From positions 43,212,792 to 43,276,791 of the forward strand of contig CM077821.1 of NCBI GenBank assembly GCA_039720395.1: a stretch of DNA of 64,000 nt, read 5' to 3'. Under the pieces are notes generated by a model. The model did not search any database. It was not told the origin of the DNA and was given only the letters and a program-made list of their open reading frames with translations. Position 1 is the first letter of the stretch; the number at the start of each line of letters is the position of its first letter. Position numbers and translations under genes: made by a program. The DNA comes from Liquidambar formosana (taxonomy: Eukaryota; Streptophyta; Magnoliopsida; Saxifragales; Altingiaceae). Below are positions 1 through 10,995 of this stretch, piece after piece.

Positions 1-545
1 TCATCACATCTCGAATAGTACGTAACCAAAGCATTAACAACCAAAGATATCCAAATCAAACCCATGTCGGAGAACATAAGAATGAACCGCCTTAGCCAAA
101 CCTTGCATCAGGAAACAAATACGACAGGGCCTTTAAAACGCAAGTAATAGTGAAATTATCAGGTTTCACCATGGTCGAACTAGAAGACACAACGACGAGA
201 ATAGCTTCAGTGTATTGCCGTGCATGTTGTGAAGAGAATACCCAATAAGCATTGCGTTCCAAGAAAAGGTATTTTGTGAGGAATTTCCTCGAACACCTTG
301 TAGGCCTCGTAGAGACAATTAGATTTGGAGTAGAAATTGATGAGCTTTGAAGCGAGGAAGTTGTCAGGGCTGACAAAGAAGAGGACGATGCGGGCGTGGA
401 GCTGCTTGGCTTGGCGGACGAGACGGTGGTCAGTGCAGTACTGGATGAGGCGACCATATGCGCCACAGTCGAGCCCATTGTTGGCTCTGTAGAGGCTTTC
501 TAGGGCTCGCTGGATGTAGCCGTTGGAGATGGTGGTATTTGACTA
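1..545 (-). pseudogene. Broken PPR gene fragment (At2g37310-like)
   Basis: Reading the minus strand from about 545 downwards gives PPR sequence spread over more than one frame: YGRLIQYCTDHRLVRQAKQL near 455-400, then LASKLINFYSKSNCLYEAYK, then (frame changed) SWNAMLIGYSLHNMHGNTLK near 260-205, then VKPDNFTITCVLKAL near 170-125, and finally GFDLDIF..VNALVTYYSRCD near 60-1 after another shift. Each piece fits a PLS-class PPR protein of organelle RNA processing, but no single frame spans them; the longest open frame (92-478) runs through non-PPR sequence in its first half. From memory it resembles the N-terminal part of At2g37310, neighbour of the intact PPR gene at 21906. The gene runs off the left edge. 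I see at least three frame changes, so I call it a pseudogene; poor assembly is the alternative. Confidence 0.7.
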
Positions 546-757
546 TTCAAAGGCTTTGTTGTCCTCATTAACTGATCTATCATGGTTGGTGCTTTTATGC
601 AGTCTGAGAAGGCCCTTTGGGTCACCGTGTCTCTCCCACATAGGAGCGGGGCCTTCGAATGGTTTCGATTCGAGTGCGGCATCACCATGTGTGTGTTGTA
701 GAGTGTCCTGTTATATAAAGTTCTTATCAAGGTGTGTGTTTTTGTTTTTTTCGATCA
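546..757. other. Upstream flank of the PPR remnant
   Basis: Short AT-balanced stretch with no recognisable gene. The open frames here on both strands show no family resemblance. Confidence 0.3.
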
Positions 758-1152
758 AGCTATTGTCATCACATAAAGTACTTTAAACCCTGCACTTAAT
801 TTTATATTTTAAATTTTATGAAAAATTAAAAAAAAAATTTATGAAAACTAATCACGTAGTCTACTAAAAACATCATTCCGGACACTTTATAGAAAAATTT
901 ATTTCCAAAATTTGTCATTTAGGGTACATATTTTGACCATTTTCATGGAAAATGAAATAAAAATTGTAAATGGTTAAAAAGTTTGCTTAATGATAAATTT
1001 TGGAAAACTTCATTCTACAAAGTTGTTTAGAACGATGTTTTCTAGTGAACAATGTGATTAGTTTCGTAAAAACTTTTTATATTTTTTATAAATATTAAAA
1101 AGTATAAACTAATGGGAGGCTTAGAGTACTTTATGTGGTGGCAACAGTCCCC
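758..1152. mobile_element. Mutator-like foldback MITE, copy A
   Basis: The ends are long imperfect inverted repeats: the left side starts near GCTATTGTCATCACATAAAG and the right side, read in reverse, near GACTGTTGCCACCACATAAA. Inside, each arm carries a TTTTTATGAAAACTAATCAC-like block and a TAGAAAACATCATT-like block facing each other. The same interior recurs at 30521-30918, 48001-48588 and 48888-49294. It has no coding capacity. I could not find a clean target-site duplication here because both flanks are T-rich. Family assignment rests on copy C at 30521, which has a perfect 9-bp duplication. Confidence 0.65.
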
Positions 1153-1362
1153 CTCTTTTTTTGTTTTTCCCAAGCAAGAGAAGGAGCTTCAGCATCACAA
1201 AGGATCGTCTCAACTCTCAATCCTTCAATTTTTAATTAAAACACTTTGAACTCTGAATTTGTTTTCAAACTCTTTCATCCCTTCATTTTTGAAAAATATA
1301 TTTAAATTTCACTGGGTTAACAAATAATGATTTTACAGATATATCCTTATCATATATAACCT

Positions 1363-1600
1363 GTGGGGTTAGCTCAGATGGTCGAGGCGTTAGGTATTGA
1401 TTATGAGATATTGCGTTCGAGTCTCACAGGCTACATGCCCAAGGTGTAATCCTTGTGATTTACTTGACACATGTGTTGGGTATGTTGTGCATGTGTTTGT
1501 AGAGATTTACCGGTCGACTAAGCTACAAGTTGATCTTAGTGAAAAATTAAACAGATTCCTCCATGTCATGAAAAAAAAATTGACAAAGATGTTCCCATTA
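1363..1600 (+). mobile_element. tRNA-derived SINE-like element
   Basis: The 5' end resembles a tRNA gene with pol III promoter boxes: GGGGTTAGCTCAGATGGTCG (box A) and, about 35 bases on, GCGTTCGAGTCTC (box B). The sequence then continues for some 150 bases of non-tRNA body instead of closing an acceptor stem, which is the layout of plant SINEs. The 3' end is vague, with short A runs near 1570-1580. It is not a functional tRNA. Boundaries are approximate. Confidence 0.5.
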
Positions 1601-2600
1601 TAGGCATTTTCGTCTTAAAAATCTTATATGTAGCTATGTAGGTCATTACTATTTTCTATTGAAAAACCAAACGATTAACTGGTGGAATAGGGTAAAGTGT
1701 CATTTTTCCAAATATGAGGGGAACAAAGTATCATTAGTCCTAACCCGATACGAAGTTAAACAAAGTGTAATAAACACTTATTCATGAGATTGAATCTAAA
1801 ATTACTCACCCAACAAAAAAGGTAGTGAAAAACCATTAAAAAGTAAGCAACGTAGCGCGTCTCTAAGTCTCTTTCTGGGTTCACATGGCCCCTTTTAAAG
1901 GGAAAGACTCTACTTTTTGTTTCCCTACTATATGAAAGGAAAAAAATTGATTTCATAGCCTTTTTACCTTTGATAACCGACTTTACCATTGTATGCTTAC
2001 CTCGTTAGTCTTCAAAAAGGAAATGCCAATATAAATTAATATGCATCAAATCCTCCGTAACTTCTGCAAACGTACAAACTAAATGAAGGTATTTTCCTTT
2101 TATATAGTTATATGAGTTGATTTCCCTCCATAAACATCTCTCTCATTCCCTTACTCTTGTTTTCCTCATCAATGTAACTTCTCCAGCTTACATTGGTGTT
2201 GTTGTCGTTAATTTTAATTTTAATTTTTTATTTTAGTTGTACTGCGCAGGTTACTCTATATTAGTTCTCTAACAACCGTATATCGCACTAGTTGTGTTTT
2301 TTTTTTTTTGGGTCAAATGATAAAAGTACACACATCTATGCACTTACGTGGAGTTGAAATCAAAATCTTTATAAATCATATATTCTTATTGGGATGAGAC
2401 ATACCATTAGACTCAAAAGTCATTGATGCACATGGCCCTAGTTATTACTCGTATTTTAATATAAAATTTTATATACATATATATATATATATATCGGTTA
2501 TATATTGCAAATTTTATTCATATGTGTCAAGTTCTCTACTTATAATTGGCTAAAATGTTGAGGTTTTATCACAAGCTTTTGAGCTGAGAAACATAGGATA
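1601..2600. other. Intergenic DNA, no gene seen
   Basis: AT-rich spacer with a short TA microsatellite at about 2474-2494. No open frame with family resemblance on either strand. The last 100-200 bases may hold the promoter of the next gene. Confidence 0.4.
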
Positions 2601-4512
2601 GGATCTCTTTTACGAGGCTAAGGATTTATTGTGGATTTTGAGTCTCTTCACATTTTGTTTCCCGGAAGAGGCAAGAGCAGATCAAAACCTTCCAACGAAA
2701 CGCAGAGGCGGTAAAGCTCTGTTTGTTCGTGTTTCTTCTGCAACCCAGGTATATATATCTCTCATTTACCACGTCGTCATCCTCTTCTTCTTCTTCTTCT
2801 TCTGCCATGAGTTCCCTTTTTTTTTTTTCTTTCTTCTCTTTATCTTAGGATTTGTTTGATTCTCAGAATGTTTGTGGAAATAATGGAAAAAGCTTTAATA
2901 TAGGTTTCCTATCTTAAGCATTTTGAAGTATATATGGGATATTTTCCTAGAAAATAGGATCATGTAAGAAACAAAGAATAAAACCCTAGAAAAAAAATAA
3001 AATTTAGTGTGAATGGGAAAGAAATTGAGGCAACATCAGGTTTTTTTTTTTACAGTTCATGATGATGAATTGATTAGTAGCAGGTTTGCTAATTTTGAGC
3101 GGGTTTCTATAATGAATTTCTGGAAATTCTCATGAAGTGGTGAAATTGTTTGCATAGCAAGCACAATTTATAGCATGTTTATAATTTCCATGATCTCGAG
3201 CCAAGCCCAAGTAGCTTAGCTTGTCTTACAGCCCTAGTTCTGGGATGAGGTCAAACCAACCTAAACCGAACCCAGTTGTACCCCTAGTTCTTACAATCAC
3301 ACAAGAGGATGGGACCCTCACAAAATCGTACAATTTTCGCCAATACAACTTCTACAAGCGGGATTGCCCTGCTCTCATTAAAAGTCACCCTGTCAAAATA
3401 GGGCCCCTTTGTTTCCATTATAAGGTTTTTTGGTTTGGTTTTAGGGTGGTGATTCAGTTATAGGAATCACAGAGATCTTTGAAAACACAAAACAAATTAT
3501 CCACGTCCAAATTCGCTGCAGTTTGTACGTTTCAAAGCTTCTTGAATAAAATGTTGGACCTTCGGCATCTTGTGTGAAGCAGTTCGTTTATGTTTCAATT
3601 CAGGGTTTTGGTGCTCTTGGATCTTTCAAAATGTACCTTTAAATTACATTTTCTGAGATGTCACAGCGCTGATTTCTTGGTGAATTTTGTTTACCTTTCT
3701 TTATATTAGTTAGCTATTAATACGAATTCTAATTTATTTGTTTTGAGTTATTGCACTTTATATCTCTCCTATGTTTTTATTTTTTGCAACTTAATGTTAC
3801 AATCCTAATGTCCCACATCTATTTTGTTACCATTTATTTATTTTATTTTTTGATAACGATTTTGTTTCTTTTAATTTGAATATTTGAAAATCTTTTCTTT
3901 GTCACAATCACGATTTTCTGTTATTGATTATTATATACTATCACATGACAATTTTTTAGTACAAATTTGAGTTCAATATTGGTTCGATTTCTTGAATTTA
4001 TCTCTCCCTTCTAAACTTGAGTAGAAGGTTTATTAGAGGCTTTATTTGAAACAAAGATCTCAAAGAGCGTCCTCTTGTAAAGGTTTGGTGAATTTGTTGG
4101 GCAATTGATAGTGGGGGTTGATAGTGAGATAAGATCTTATTTGACAGAAAGATCACGAGGGATATCCCTTGGTATTAATTTGATGAATATGTTGGCAAAC
4201 TGATTGCAAGATGAGACAAAAATTACTAAGCAATAGTCCCCTAACAACTCTTTGACAAATATAATTGCAGTCATATTTTCTTACAAAGGTTATCCATTGG
4301 TAACAGTTTGGTGAATCTATTTTCCATAGTAACTTACCCATTGTATGTGGGGTTGGAAAATAACTTATGAATGTGGTGGGGTAAAATATATAGATGTGCT
4401 TGAGATTATGTCTTATTTTTTCAGGGGAATACCCAGTGCTATATGCTTGCCAATCGTTTTTGTTTCTTGTTTGAATTTCCTCAATATAATTGTTAATATT
4501 GGTCTTATTTCA
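2600..4512 (+). other. Probable 5' UTR exon and leader intron of the DIR17-like gene
   Basis: A candidate untranslated exon (about 2600-2748) ends in a good donor (CAACCCAG/GTATATATAT). A T-rich tract and TTATTTCAG near 4504-4512 make a good acceptor 130 bases before the coding start. The interval holds no convincing open frame. This is inferred from splice signals only. Confidence 0.4.
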
Positions 4513-4642
4513 GAACTTTAATCCAAGCTATCATACTCACCATAAGATCTAATATATTGTCAAATTTTCTTCACAAGCTTTATGAGGACTGCTGCTACAA
4601 ATGGAAAATACTTGCCAAGAGCAGGAATCATAGTCTTTATCG

Positions 4643-5128
4643 ATGGGGGTGTATGAGTTATCTGGAGAACCTGCTATTGTTATTAATGGGGTCCCTAATG
4701 TACCTCCAAGTGATGGAACCCTCGTTCTATGTGAGACTGCAAGTGGTGCAGAATCACACAGAAACACTGGTTTTGGTGCATGGTTGGAAGGAAGAGAAGT
4801 TCGCAAGTTGTTTGGGGAGCAATTTTACTCTGGTACGGTGACCAAGTTTGACAAGGAATCAGGTTGGTACAGGGTGGTGTATGAAGATGGTGACTTTGAA
4901 GATCTCGATTGGGATGAGTTAAAGCAAGTGCTTCTGCCTCTGGACATTACAATTCCACTGAAAACATTAGCATTGAAGATCATCAAGAAGAGTCAGAAAC
5001 CCATTTATAAATCTGGGAAATATGTGGCTCGCTCTGGAAATCGTCGAGCCAAAAACGTGGGAAGTAAGGGAAAGACAATCGAGGCAGTTGAAGGACATTC
5101 ATTGATGAAGTTTGATGGTGTAGAGTGA
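4643..5128 (+). CDS. DIR17-like small protein with Tudor-like domain
   Basis: The 161-residue product opens with GVYELSGEPAIVINGVPNVP and has a Tudor/agenet-like stretch at residues about 50-95 (WLEGREVRKLFGEQFYSGTV, then GWYRVVYEDGDFEDLDWDEL), followed by LPLDITIPLKTLALKI and a basic tail. From memory this matches plant proteins labelled dirigent protein 17-like, a doubtful label since no dirigent fold is visible. The Tudor-like part resembles chromatin-reader modules, so a nuclear role is possible but unproven. A 5' UTR intron is likely: donor CCCAG/GTATAT near 2748 and acceptor TTTCAG/AACTTT near 4513. An upstream ATG at 4601 is in frame but stopped by TAG at 4631, so 4643 is the start. 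After the TGA at 5126-5128 a second frame stays open to 5319; it may be old C-terminal sequence or chance. Confidence 0.7.
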   Translation: MGVYELSGEPAIVINGVPNVPPSDGTLVLCETASGAESHRNTGFGAWLEGREVRKLFGEQFYSGTVTKFDKESGWYRVVYEDGDFEDLDWDELKQVLLPLDITIPLKTLALKIIKKSQKPIYKSGKYVARSGNRRAKNVGSKGKTIEAVEGHSLMKFDGVE

Positions 5129-5495
5129 TAGAAGATACCCAAGGGTTGATGGTTAAAGGATGGTCCAGGAACATGGAAGCACAAACGAAAAGGCAACTTA
5201 TCAGAATATGGGAATTAAAGTTCGGCGAGAAGGCTGAACAATATTGTGGATTCGAAGAAATAAGAAGCCTAAATCCGAAAAGCAAAAGTTGCAAGGTGAA
5301 AACCGGTAGTTTTTTCTAGGTTTGCCATACTCCACATCTCTTCCTCTGGTTCGCTTGTATCATGTTTGACTGGCAAAATGAATGGTATTTTTGTACGATA
5401 ACTGTGTCCAACAATTAAATGATCACTTTAGAAAAAAACGATTACTGGTTTGTTGTTTTTGGGAGGAAACAAACTAATTGTTGTTTGCTCACAAT

Positions 5496-6094
5496 TAGGG
5501 ATGGTAATGGGACGGGTTTGGGGCAAGGAGCCCTCTCCCCAACACCGTCTTGTTAGGAATTATCTCATCTCAACCTCTACCTAAACTCATTACGGGTTTG
5601 ACATTAAATTCTTATTTCCGTCCTAAATAAAATTTGAAAATCTCATCCTCCTCTCACCTGTCTTTTCCCATTTGTACTTAGTGGGATGGCAAACCAAAAA
5701 TTAACGAAAAATATATTTATCACCAAATTAAAATAAACTATTATAATGTAATCAATATAAGTTAAGAAATTGTTTACATCGTGCTATCAAATACATTTCA
5801 TTAATTGTTCACAAAATCCATAGCCGAAAGTTACTACCATTATGCCATCTCTTCATATAACATCCACATTAAATGAATACTACTCCATGGTAAAAGCTCT
5901 ACAAAATTGAGTATTTAATCGAGATGGGTTTGGGATGGGTTTTTTTAAAAAAATTCAACCTTGTTTCAAATCCTAGCAGGTTGTTTAAAAAATTCCTAAA
6001 CCTGCCCCTACCCCATTAAATAGTGTCTCAAACCTTTCCTAACAGGGGTGGGAAAGGACGGCGTCCCACAAAACCAGTCCCATTATCATCCCTA
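5496..6094. mobile_element. hAT-type non-autonomous element
   Basis: A 599-bp element with inverted ends: left TAGGGATGGTAATGGGAC, right (reverse complement) TAGGGATGATAATGGGAC. It is flanked by near-identical 8-bp direct repeats, CTCACAAT at 5488-5495 and CTCATAAT at 6095-6102, the length expected for hAT insertions. The interior is AT-rich and non-coding. The single mismatch in the duplication suggests some age. Confidence 0.8.
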
Positions 6095-6102
6095 CTCATA
6101 AT

Positions 6103-7480
6103 TTGTTCGTGGATCTACTATTCTAGATTTTTCTTTCAGGAGTACATGTCTTTCTGGCTGCAGAAATGAACTTATATTATACTTGAAAGCTCCCTACGAG
6201 TTGGGCTTCCTCATTTGCAAAATAACTTATACAATGGAAACAAATCGTAAAAGGGTTTCGCTAGATGAACTGTGTCCTAAAAGAGTTTTGCAAGATGAAC
6301 CAAAAATCCCGTCCCTTGGTAAAAAAAAGTTGGTTAGACCAAATTTTTTTGTCCATTATTTTCCATTTTTTTAAAAAATTAGCCTTCTAAAAGACTAAAT
6401 AGGTTTCTACACTTGCGGGTTGCAGCTTGATTTGATGCAAACCAAGAATGAAATCATTTCCATATAAAAATTTGGTTTTCGGATTTGGGTTGCATTTAAC
6501 CTTTCCCTCTTGAGTTGGATTAATTCAATTCTATATTACCTTAGTCGCATTCTGGTTTAAAATCGAGAATTGATCTTTGATATAGTCCTGAGTTAAGTGG
6601 TTGGGTAACATTGACCAAATCGGAGAACCAAATTTTTATATGAGAATGAAATCAAAATTCATTAACCAAGTAGCAACTCGCTTCTCCCACTATCTTTGAA
6701 ACACGGACACTATAACGATACGGTTACGAGATGTCATGACAATTCCTAAAAAACCCAAGATACGACACCAGAAAGATACAACAATAATAAATAATAAAAA
6801 AATATATATATACATATACATATACATATGGTGAAATTCTTTTCTCTTCGTGCTCTCTCTCTCTTGCTGGTGAATGAAATTGAGAGAAGCTGCATTTTTA
6901 CTCTTTATTTTTGCTTGTTTTTTGGTTTTTTGTTTTTTGTTTTGTTTGACAAAAGCACCCAATAATATTTAAAATCTACAAAATTTATCAAATTTTAAAA
7001 TAATTAGAAATTACAAAATTTATCTCACCGTGTCCCTTAGGTGTCAGGTTATGTCCAAGAAGTGCTCAAAATTAAATTATTGAATACCTCTGGCCATATC
7101 AAACATGTGTTGAACTTGTGTTAACTTTTTTGTAATTATGATATGATTAACGTGATATCACGAATTAATGAAAATGAAATAAAATAAGATTATTATAATA
7201 TTTTTTGGTCCTATAATTTTATTTTGGTTCATTTTCATTGTTTTGTGATATCACCTGACCGTATAACCGTTATACCACTTACTCCTTGTTAGCCCACTAC
7301 TAATTCTCATCTCCTTCCTCGATGTCCATTTTGGTCTTTTTATTGCCCTTAAATGTCTTTCTCCGTTCTCCTCTTCTCCCTCCCAATCAAACGTGTCATT
7401 TTCCTCCACGTCAGCGTCGTCTTCCTCGCGACGCGATATAAATGCGCTGCTTCTCTTCCTTTTGATTCTTGTCTCTCTCA
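6103..7480. other. Intergenic DNA before the NFRKB-like locus
   Basis: No gene recognised. There is an AT microsatellite-like patch near 6800-6830. A GC-richer stretch at 7310-7480 has a possible TATA box (GATATAAATGCG near 7434-7446) before the probable 5' UTR exon of the NFRKB-like copy. Confidence 0.3.
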
Positions 7481-7635
7481 ATTTCTTCCATCCCTCTAGG
7501 GTTTACGCAGACGAATGAGAAACGAAGAAAAGCTCATCTGTTGTTGTCTTTTGCTTCAAAGTTCTGACCTTTACATGTCAAATGGAGTGACCGAACGACT
7601 GCCGAAGTAAGTGTTTAATCGTTTCATTTTTTTCG

Positions 7636-7912
7636 CTCTATTTGGTTGCTGAGAAACTGGAGGAAACCAAAAGAAACCAAAAGTTCAGAACTTTCAACCA
7701 TTCCTCATCTATCACTGCAGAAAACAAAAGACTTCCACTCAGCTATGCGCAATAGAACTGTTTGGCTTAGTAGAGTTCAGTTTTCATCCCCTCTCTCCCC
7801 CCAACCCCCATTAAAAATGAAAAAAGAACAACAATAAAACGGAAAACATAGGACTGGAAACTTCATTCTCTTTTCTTTTCTTTTCCTCCATTTTCTCAGC
7901 AACCAAACAGAG
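7636..7912. mobile_element. Foldback element, TTGGTTGCTGAGAAA family (copy 1)
   Basis: Inverted ends TTTGGTTGCTGAGAAACTGG on the left and, reversed, TTTGGTTGCTGAGAAAATGG on the right enclose about 240 bases without coding capacity. It lies in the probable 5' UTR intron of the NFRKB-like copy. Related ends occur at 8035, 18350 and 28054. No target duplication was resolved. Confidence 0.55.
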
Positions 7913-8034
7913 TTTTTGTATTTTGGGTACTGTTCTTTGTTTATGTTTACTTAGATAATGATTCTAAACTTTATGGTCTGTTTCCGCTTTTTCTTAGATG
8001 ATACTATATCTATTATGTATTGTAAAATCAATAC

Positions 8035-8240
8035 TCCGTCCGTTTGGTTGCTGAGAAAACGGAGGAAAAGGTTTTCTGTTGTTTTTGTTTTTGAACAATG
8101 TAAAAAAAAAAAAAAAAAAAAACTTAGCCAAAAAGTTGTATTAGGCTTGCTTGTGGGTTGCCTTCGTTTTCTCAGGTCATAAATGGTTTGCAGCTTTTGA
8201 TATCTTTTATTTTCCAACATTTTCTCGGCAACCAAACCAA
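8035..8240. mobile_element. Foldback element, TTGGTTGCTGAGAAA family (copy 2)
   Basis: Left end CGTTTGGTTGCTGAGAAAAC and right end (reversed) GGTTTGGTTGCCGAGAAAAT enclose a poly-A run (8102-8120). It sits in the same intron as copy 1, about 120 bases away. Confidence 0.55.
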
Positions 8241-8339
8241 GTCTTCCTTTCCGAATTCCTTTAAATAATGATAATAATCACAAATTTTCTGATTTCAGTT
8301 ATGATATTTTAGGGTCTCTATTGAAATTTTGCATTGGTA

Positions 8340-10985
8340 GATGTGATAACAGTGAAGAACAGCATTAAGGTTTCAAGGTTACATGGAGAATTGTCTCCTG
8401 GGAATAGACATAGTATGTTAGGTGACAAGGATGAACTTCGAAGGCAAACCAGACAACCAATGCGTCAGAGTCTGATAATGACGACCATATGAGGGGTCAT
8501 TCTGATGGCAATACTCTAAATCAAAGATTGGATGTTTTTTCTTGATGAAGGCCGTTGGAACCAGAAAAACATGAAAAACATAATTCTATAGGGAAATCAA
8601 AATTTGCAGAACCGAAGGTTCCTTCAACAAAAGAATCATTTGCAAGTCGATTATCTTCTATACCACATGGTTTTGAGACAAAAGTTCGTCAGTCATGTGG
8701 TTCCATGGATCCAGTGGTGCAGTATAGAAGGAGTTGGAGAAGAAGTGATGTTAGTGTGTGGAAAAACCAGCTTGTGAAATGCATCTCCAGAGAGATCTAG
8801 ATGCTGCACATGCTTTGGTAGAACTAGCCAATGAAGTTTCATGTTTTCCTAAGAATGATTTACGATCATATGGTGTGAATGGGATGCCGGCCATTAAGGT
8901 GTTCTTAGCTAAACTTGATAATGACGAAGTTTGCCATGATAATCATTCTTGGGTTTGTGAGAAAAAGGCGATGAAGCATTTTCGAAAGTTTCAGAAATCT
9001 GTAGTTGAAGACCAGATGAAGGGGGAAACTGGTGAAAGGTTACAATTTTCATTATCAGAGGCAGCCTACCCTTCAGTGAGAAAGCAGAAGAAAAGGAAAT
9101 TTCAGAAAGACTTTTCTTTGCCGGAGTCAAACAATATGAATGGATATGTTAGTGAAGAGGACGACAATTTGTATGAAACATATGGTTTTTTGGATGGTCA
9201 TGGACTGTCTATTAGATTAGGGAACAAAGGGCGGCGACATATTGAAGCTTGTTTGAGTGGTGGTCGTCATAGATTAGGCATGCTATTCTTACTGTGCAAC
9301 CAGGTGACAAAGAAGCAGAAAGGGAATGCAGATATGTCATGCATGGAGGGGTCAAATGAATCTGATTACTTGCACTCTAGATCTAAAAAACTGATTGATG
9401 AGCCATCTACTCCTTTGAATGAAGAGGGATTACAGACAGCAAATGGAACTGGTTCTTTAGCTGGGGTAGCTTCTGATCCACCCTTGTCAGAAAGAAAATC
9501 CATGGATGATGTAGTTCTGGAAACAATTGAGTCGAAGAAGCAGAGCTTCACTTTGATCACTCCAACTATCCATACTGGGTTCTCATTCTCCATTATACAT
9601 CTTCTTTCTGCTATTCGTACAGCAATGGTTAGTCCACATGCAGAAGATGCTTTAGTGTTTGGCAAGCATTTTGTTAAGAGCAATCCTGAAGGGGTCCATT
9701 TGTTTCATTCTCATGGAATCAATGGCATGAATGACAATTCAGAGCACAGAGAGCAGAAGAATTCAGAGCAAACAGAACAAAAGAATCTGCCTTCTCTTAC
9801 CATCCATGAAATTGTCCAGCGTGTGCAGTCAAATCCTGGGGATCCTTGTATTCTTGAAACCAAGGAGCCACTTCAGGATTTAGTCAGAGGAGCTCTGAAG
9901 ATATTTTCATCCAAAACAGCTCCTCTGGGAGCAAAGGGTTGGAAGGCACTCACCTTGTATGAAAAGTCTAGCAAAAGTTGGTACTGGATTGGCCCAGTTT
10001 CTTTTAACTCACCAAATCACGATTTTGTGGAGGAAGAAGTTTCTTCTGAAGCTTGGGGTCTGCCACACAAATTGCTTGTGAAGTTGGTTGATTGCTTTGC
10101 TAACTGGCTGAAAAATGATCAAGAGGCCCTTCAGCAAATTGGAGGCCTCCCTGCACCACCTGCGACATTGATGGAACCCACCCATAATGTGGAGGAAAGA
10201 TTCAGGAACCTAAGAAATCAGAAGAGTATCGCTACTATTAGTCCAAGCTCTGAAGAAGTAAGGGCTTATTTTCGTAGGGAGGAAGTTCTCAGGTATTTAG
10301 TACCTGACAGAGCATTTTCTTACACAGCGGCAGATGGTAGAAAATCCACAGTTTCTCCTCTGAGATGTAACGGTAATCCATCATCAAAATGCCGAGATCA
10401 TTTTATGCTTAAACCGGACCGGCCACCTCATATCAACCTTCTCTGTCTTGTAAGAGATGCAGCTGCTAGATTGCCTGGTAGTATTGGTACCAGAGCAGAT
10501 GTTTGTACTCTGATGAGAGACTCACAGTATGTTGTGGAGGATGTCTCTGACATACAAATTAACCAAGTTGTTAGTGGAGCCCTTGACCGCTTGCACTATG
10601 AATTCGATCCATGTGTACAATTCAATGGAGAAAGGAAGTTGTGGGTTTATTTACATGGAGAAAGAGAAGAAGATGACTTCCAGGATGGTGGTACCTCTTC
10701 TACGATAAAATGGAAATGGAATCGGAAGCATGCTAGAGAGAAGTCATCTGAGGAGCAGTAAATTCGATTTAGTATGGGACTCAAGAGCAGGTTACTTTTG
10801 TGGTTCAGTTTTGGGGTATAATTTGTGCTCTGATCTCAATGTTGACTCATCCTTTTTGCAGGATGGGAAGATAGCTGATATTTTATACAATGGTCTGTGG
10901 GAAGAATTTTGAGCCTAGTTGTTATTTATTCGTACAGGATTGAAATGCCATGGCGTTTGGTTTGGATCGCATCCCAGAGAACAAA
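8340..10985 (+). pseudogene. Degraded NFRKB-type gene copy (whole locus)
   Basis: Three parts of a plant NFRKB gene (INO80-associated nuclear protein; from memory At3g45830-like, about 1,300 residues) are visible. First, after a plausible leader intron (donor CCGAA/GTAAGT near 7605, acceptor GCATTGGTAG/ATG near 8340), the N-terminus reads VKNSIKVSRLHGELSPGNRH but is one base out of frame with its ATG and soon hits stops (8341-8550). Second, a 667-codon frame (8758-10761) holds the middle and C-terminal half. Third, the C-terminal tail continues in other frames: CSDLNVDSSFLQDGK near 10830-10870 and then IPENKLLC near 10970-10995. The region expected to hold the DEUBAD domain is absent. Kept introns argue against a processed retrocopy. 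A decayed duplicate is the best reading; a truncated but expressed gene remains possible. Confidence 0.65.
8758..10761 (+). CDS. NFRKB-like protein core, 667 codons, N-terminus unclear
   Basis: This is the intact part of the NFRKB-like copy. Visible features are a basic patch near residues 80-125; RLGNKGRRHIEACLSGGRHR near residue 155; a winged-helix-like region at about 344-470 (LTIHEIVQRVQSNPGDPCIL, EAWGLPHKLLVKLVDCFANW); and a second conserved C-terminal region at about 555-635 (PHINLLCLVRDAAARLPGSI, then VVSGALDRLHYEFDPC). NFRKB proteins are nuclear and belong to the INO80 remodelling complex in animals; the plant role is inferred from homology. The Met at 8758 is simply the first in frame and is unlikely to be the ancestral start: an overlapping 81-codon frame (8555-8800) ends just inside it. 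The stop at 10761 precedes tail sequence that continues in another frame. No DEUBAD-like N-terminal domain is present. Confidence 0.65.
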   Translation: MEKPACEMHLQRDLDAAHALVELANEVSCFPKNDLRSYGVNGMPAIKVFLAKLDNDEVCHDNHSWVCEKKAMKHFRKFQKSVVEDQMKGETGERLQFSLSEAAYPSVRKQKKRKFQKDFSLPESNNMNGYVSEEDDNLYETYGFLDGHGLSIRLGNKGRRHIEACLSGGRHRLGMLFLLCNQVTKKQKGNADMSCMEGSNESDYLHSRSKKLIDEPSTPLNEEGLQTANGTGSLAGVASDPPLSERKSMDDVVLETIESKKQSFTLITPTIHTGFSFSIIHLLSAIRTAMVSPHAEDALVFGKHFVKSNPEGVHLFHSHGINGMNDNSEHREQKNSEQTEQKNLPSLTIHEIVQRVQSNPGDPCILETKEPLQDLVRGALKIFSSKTAPLGAKGWKALTLYEKSSKSWYWIGPVSFNSPNHDFVEEEVSSEAWGLPHKLLVKLVDCFANWLKNDQEALQQIGGLPAPPATLMEPTHNVEERFRNLRNQKSIATISPSSEEVRAYFRREEVLRYLVPDRAFSYTAADGRKSTVSPLRCNGNPSSKCRDHFMLKPDRPPHINLLCLVRDAAARLPGSIGTRADVCTLMRDSQYVVEDVSDIQINQVVSGALDRLHYEFDPCVQFNGERKLWVYLHGEREEDDFQDGGTSSTIKWKWNRKHAREKSSEEQ

Positions 10986-10995
10986 TTGCTTTGTT

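Noticed and set aside
1363..1435. Functional tRNA gene
   Set aside because: Box A and box B words are present, but the flanks do not close an acceptor stem and no anticodon loop fits; it is SINE-like.
5125..5319. Separate small gene after the DIR17-like protein
   Set aside because: 64 codons, no family resemblance, overlaps the upstream stop; more likely 3' UTR or old coding sequence.
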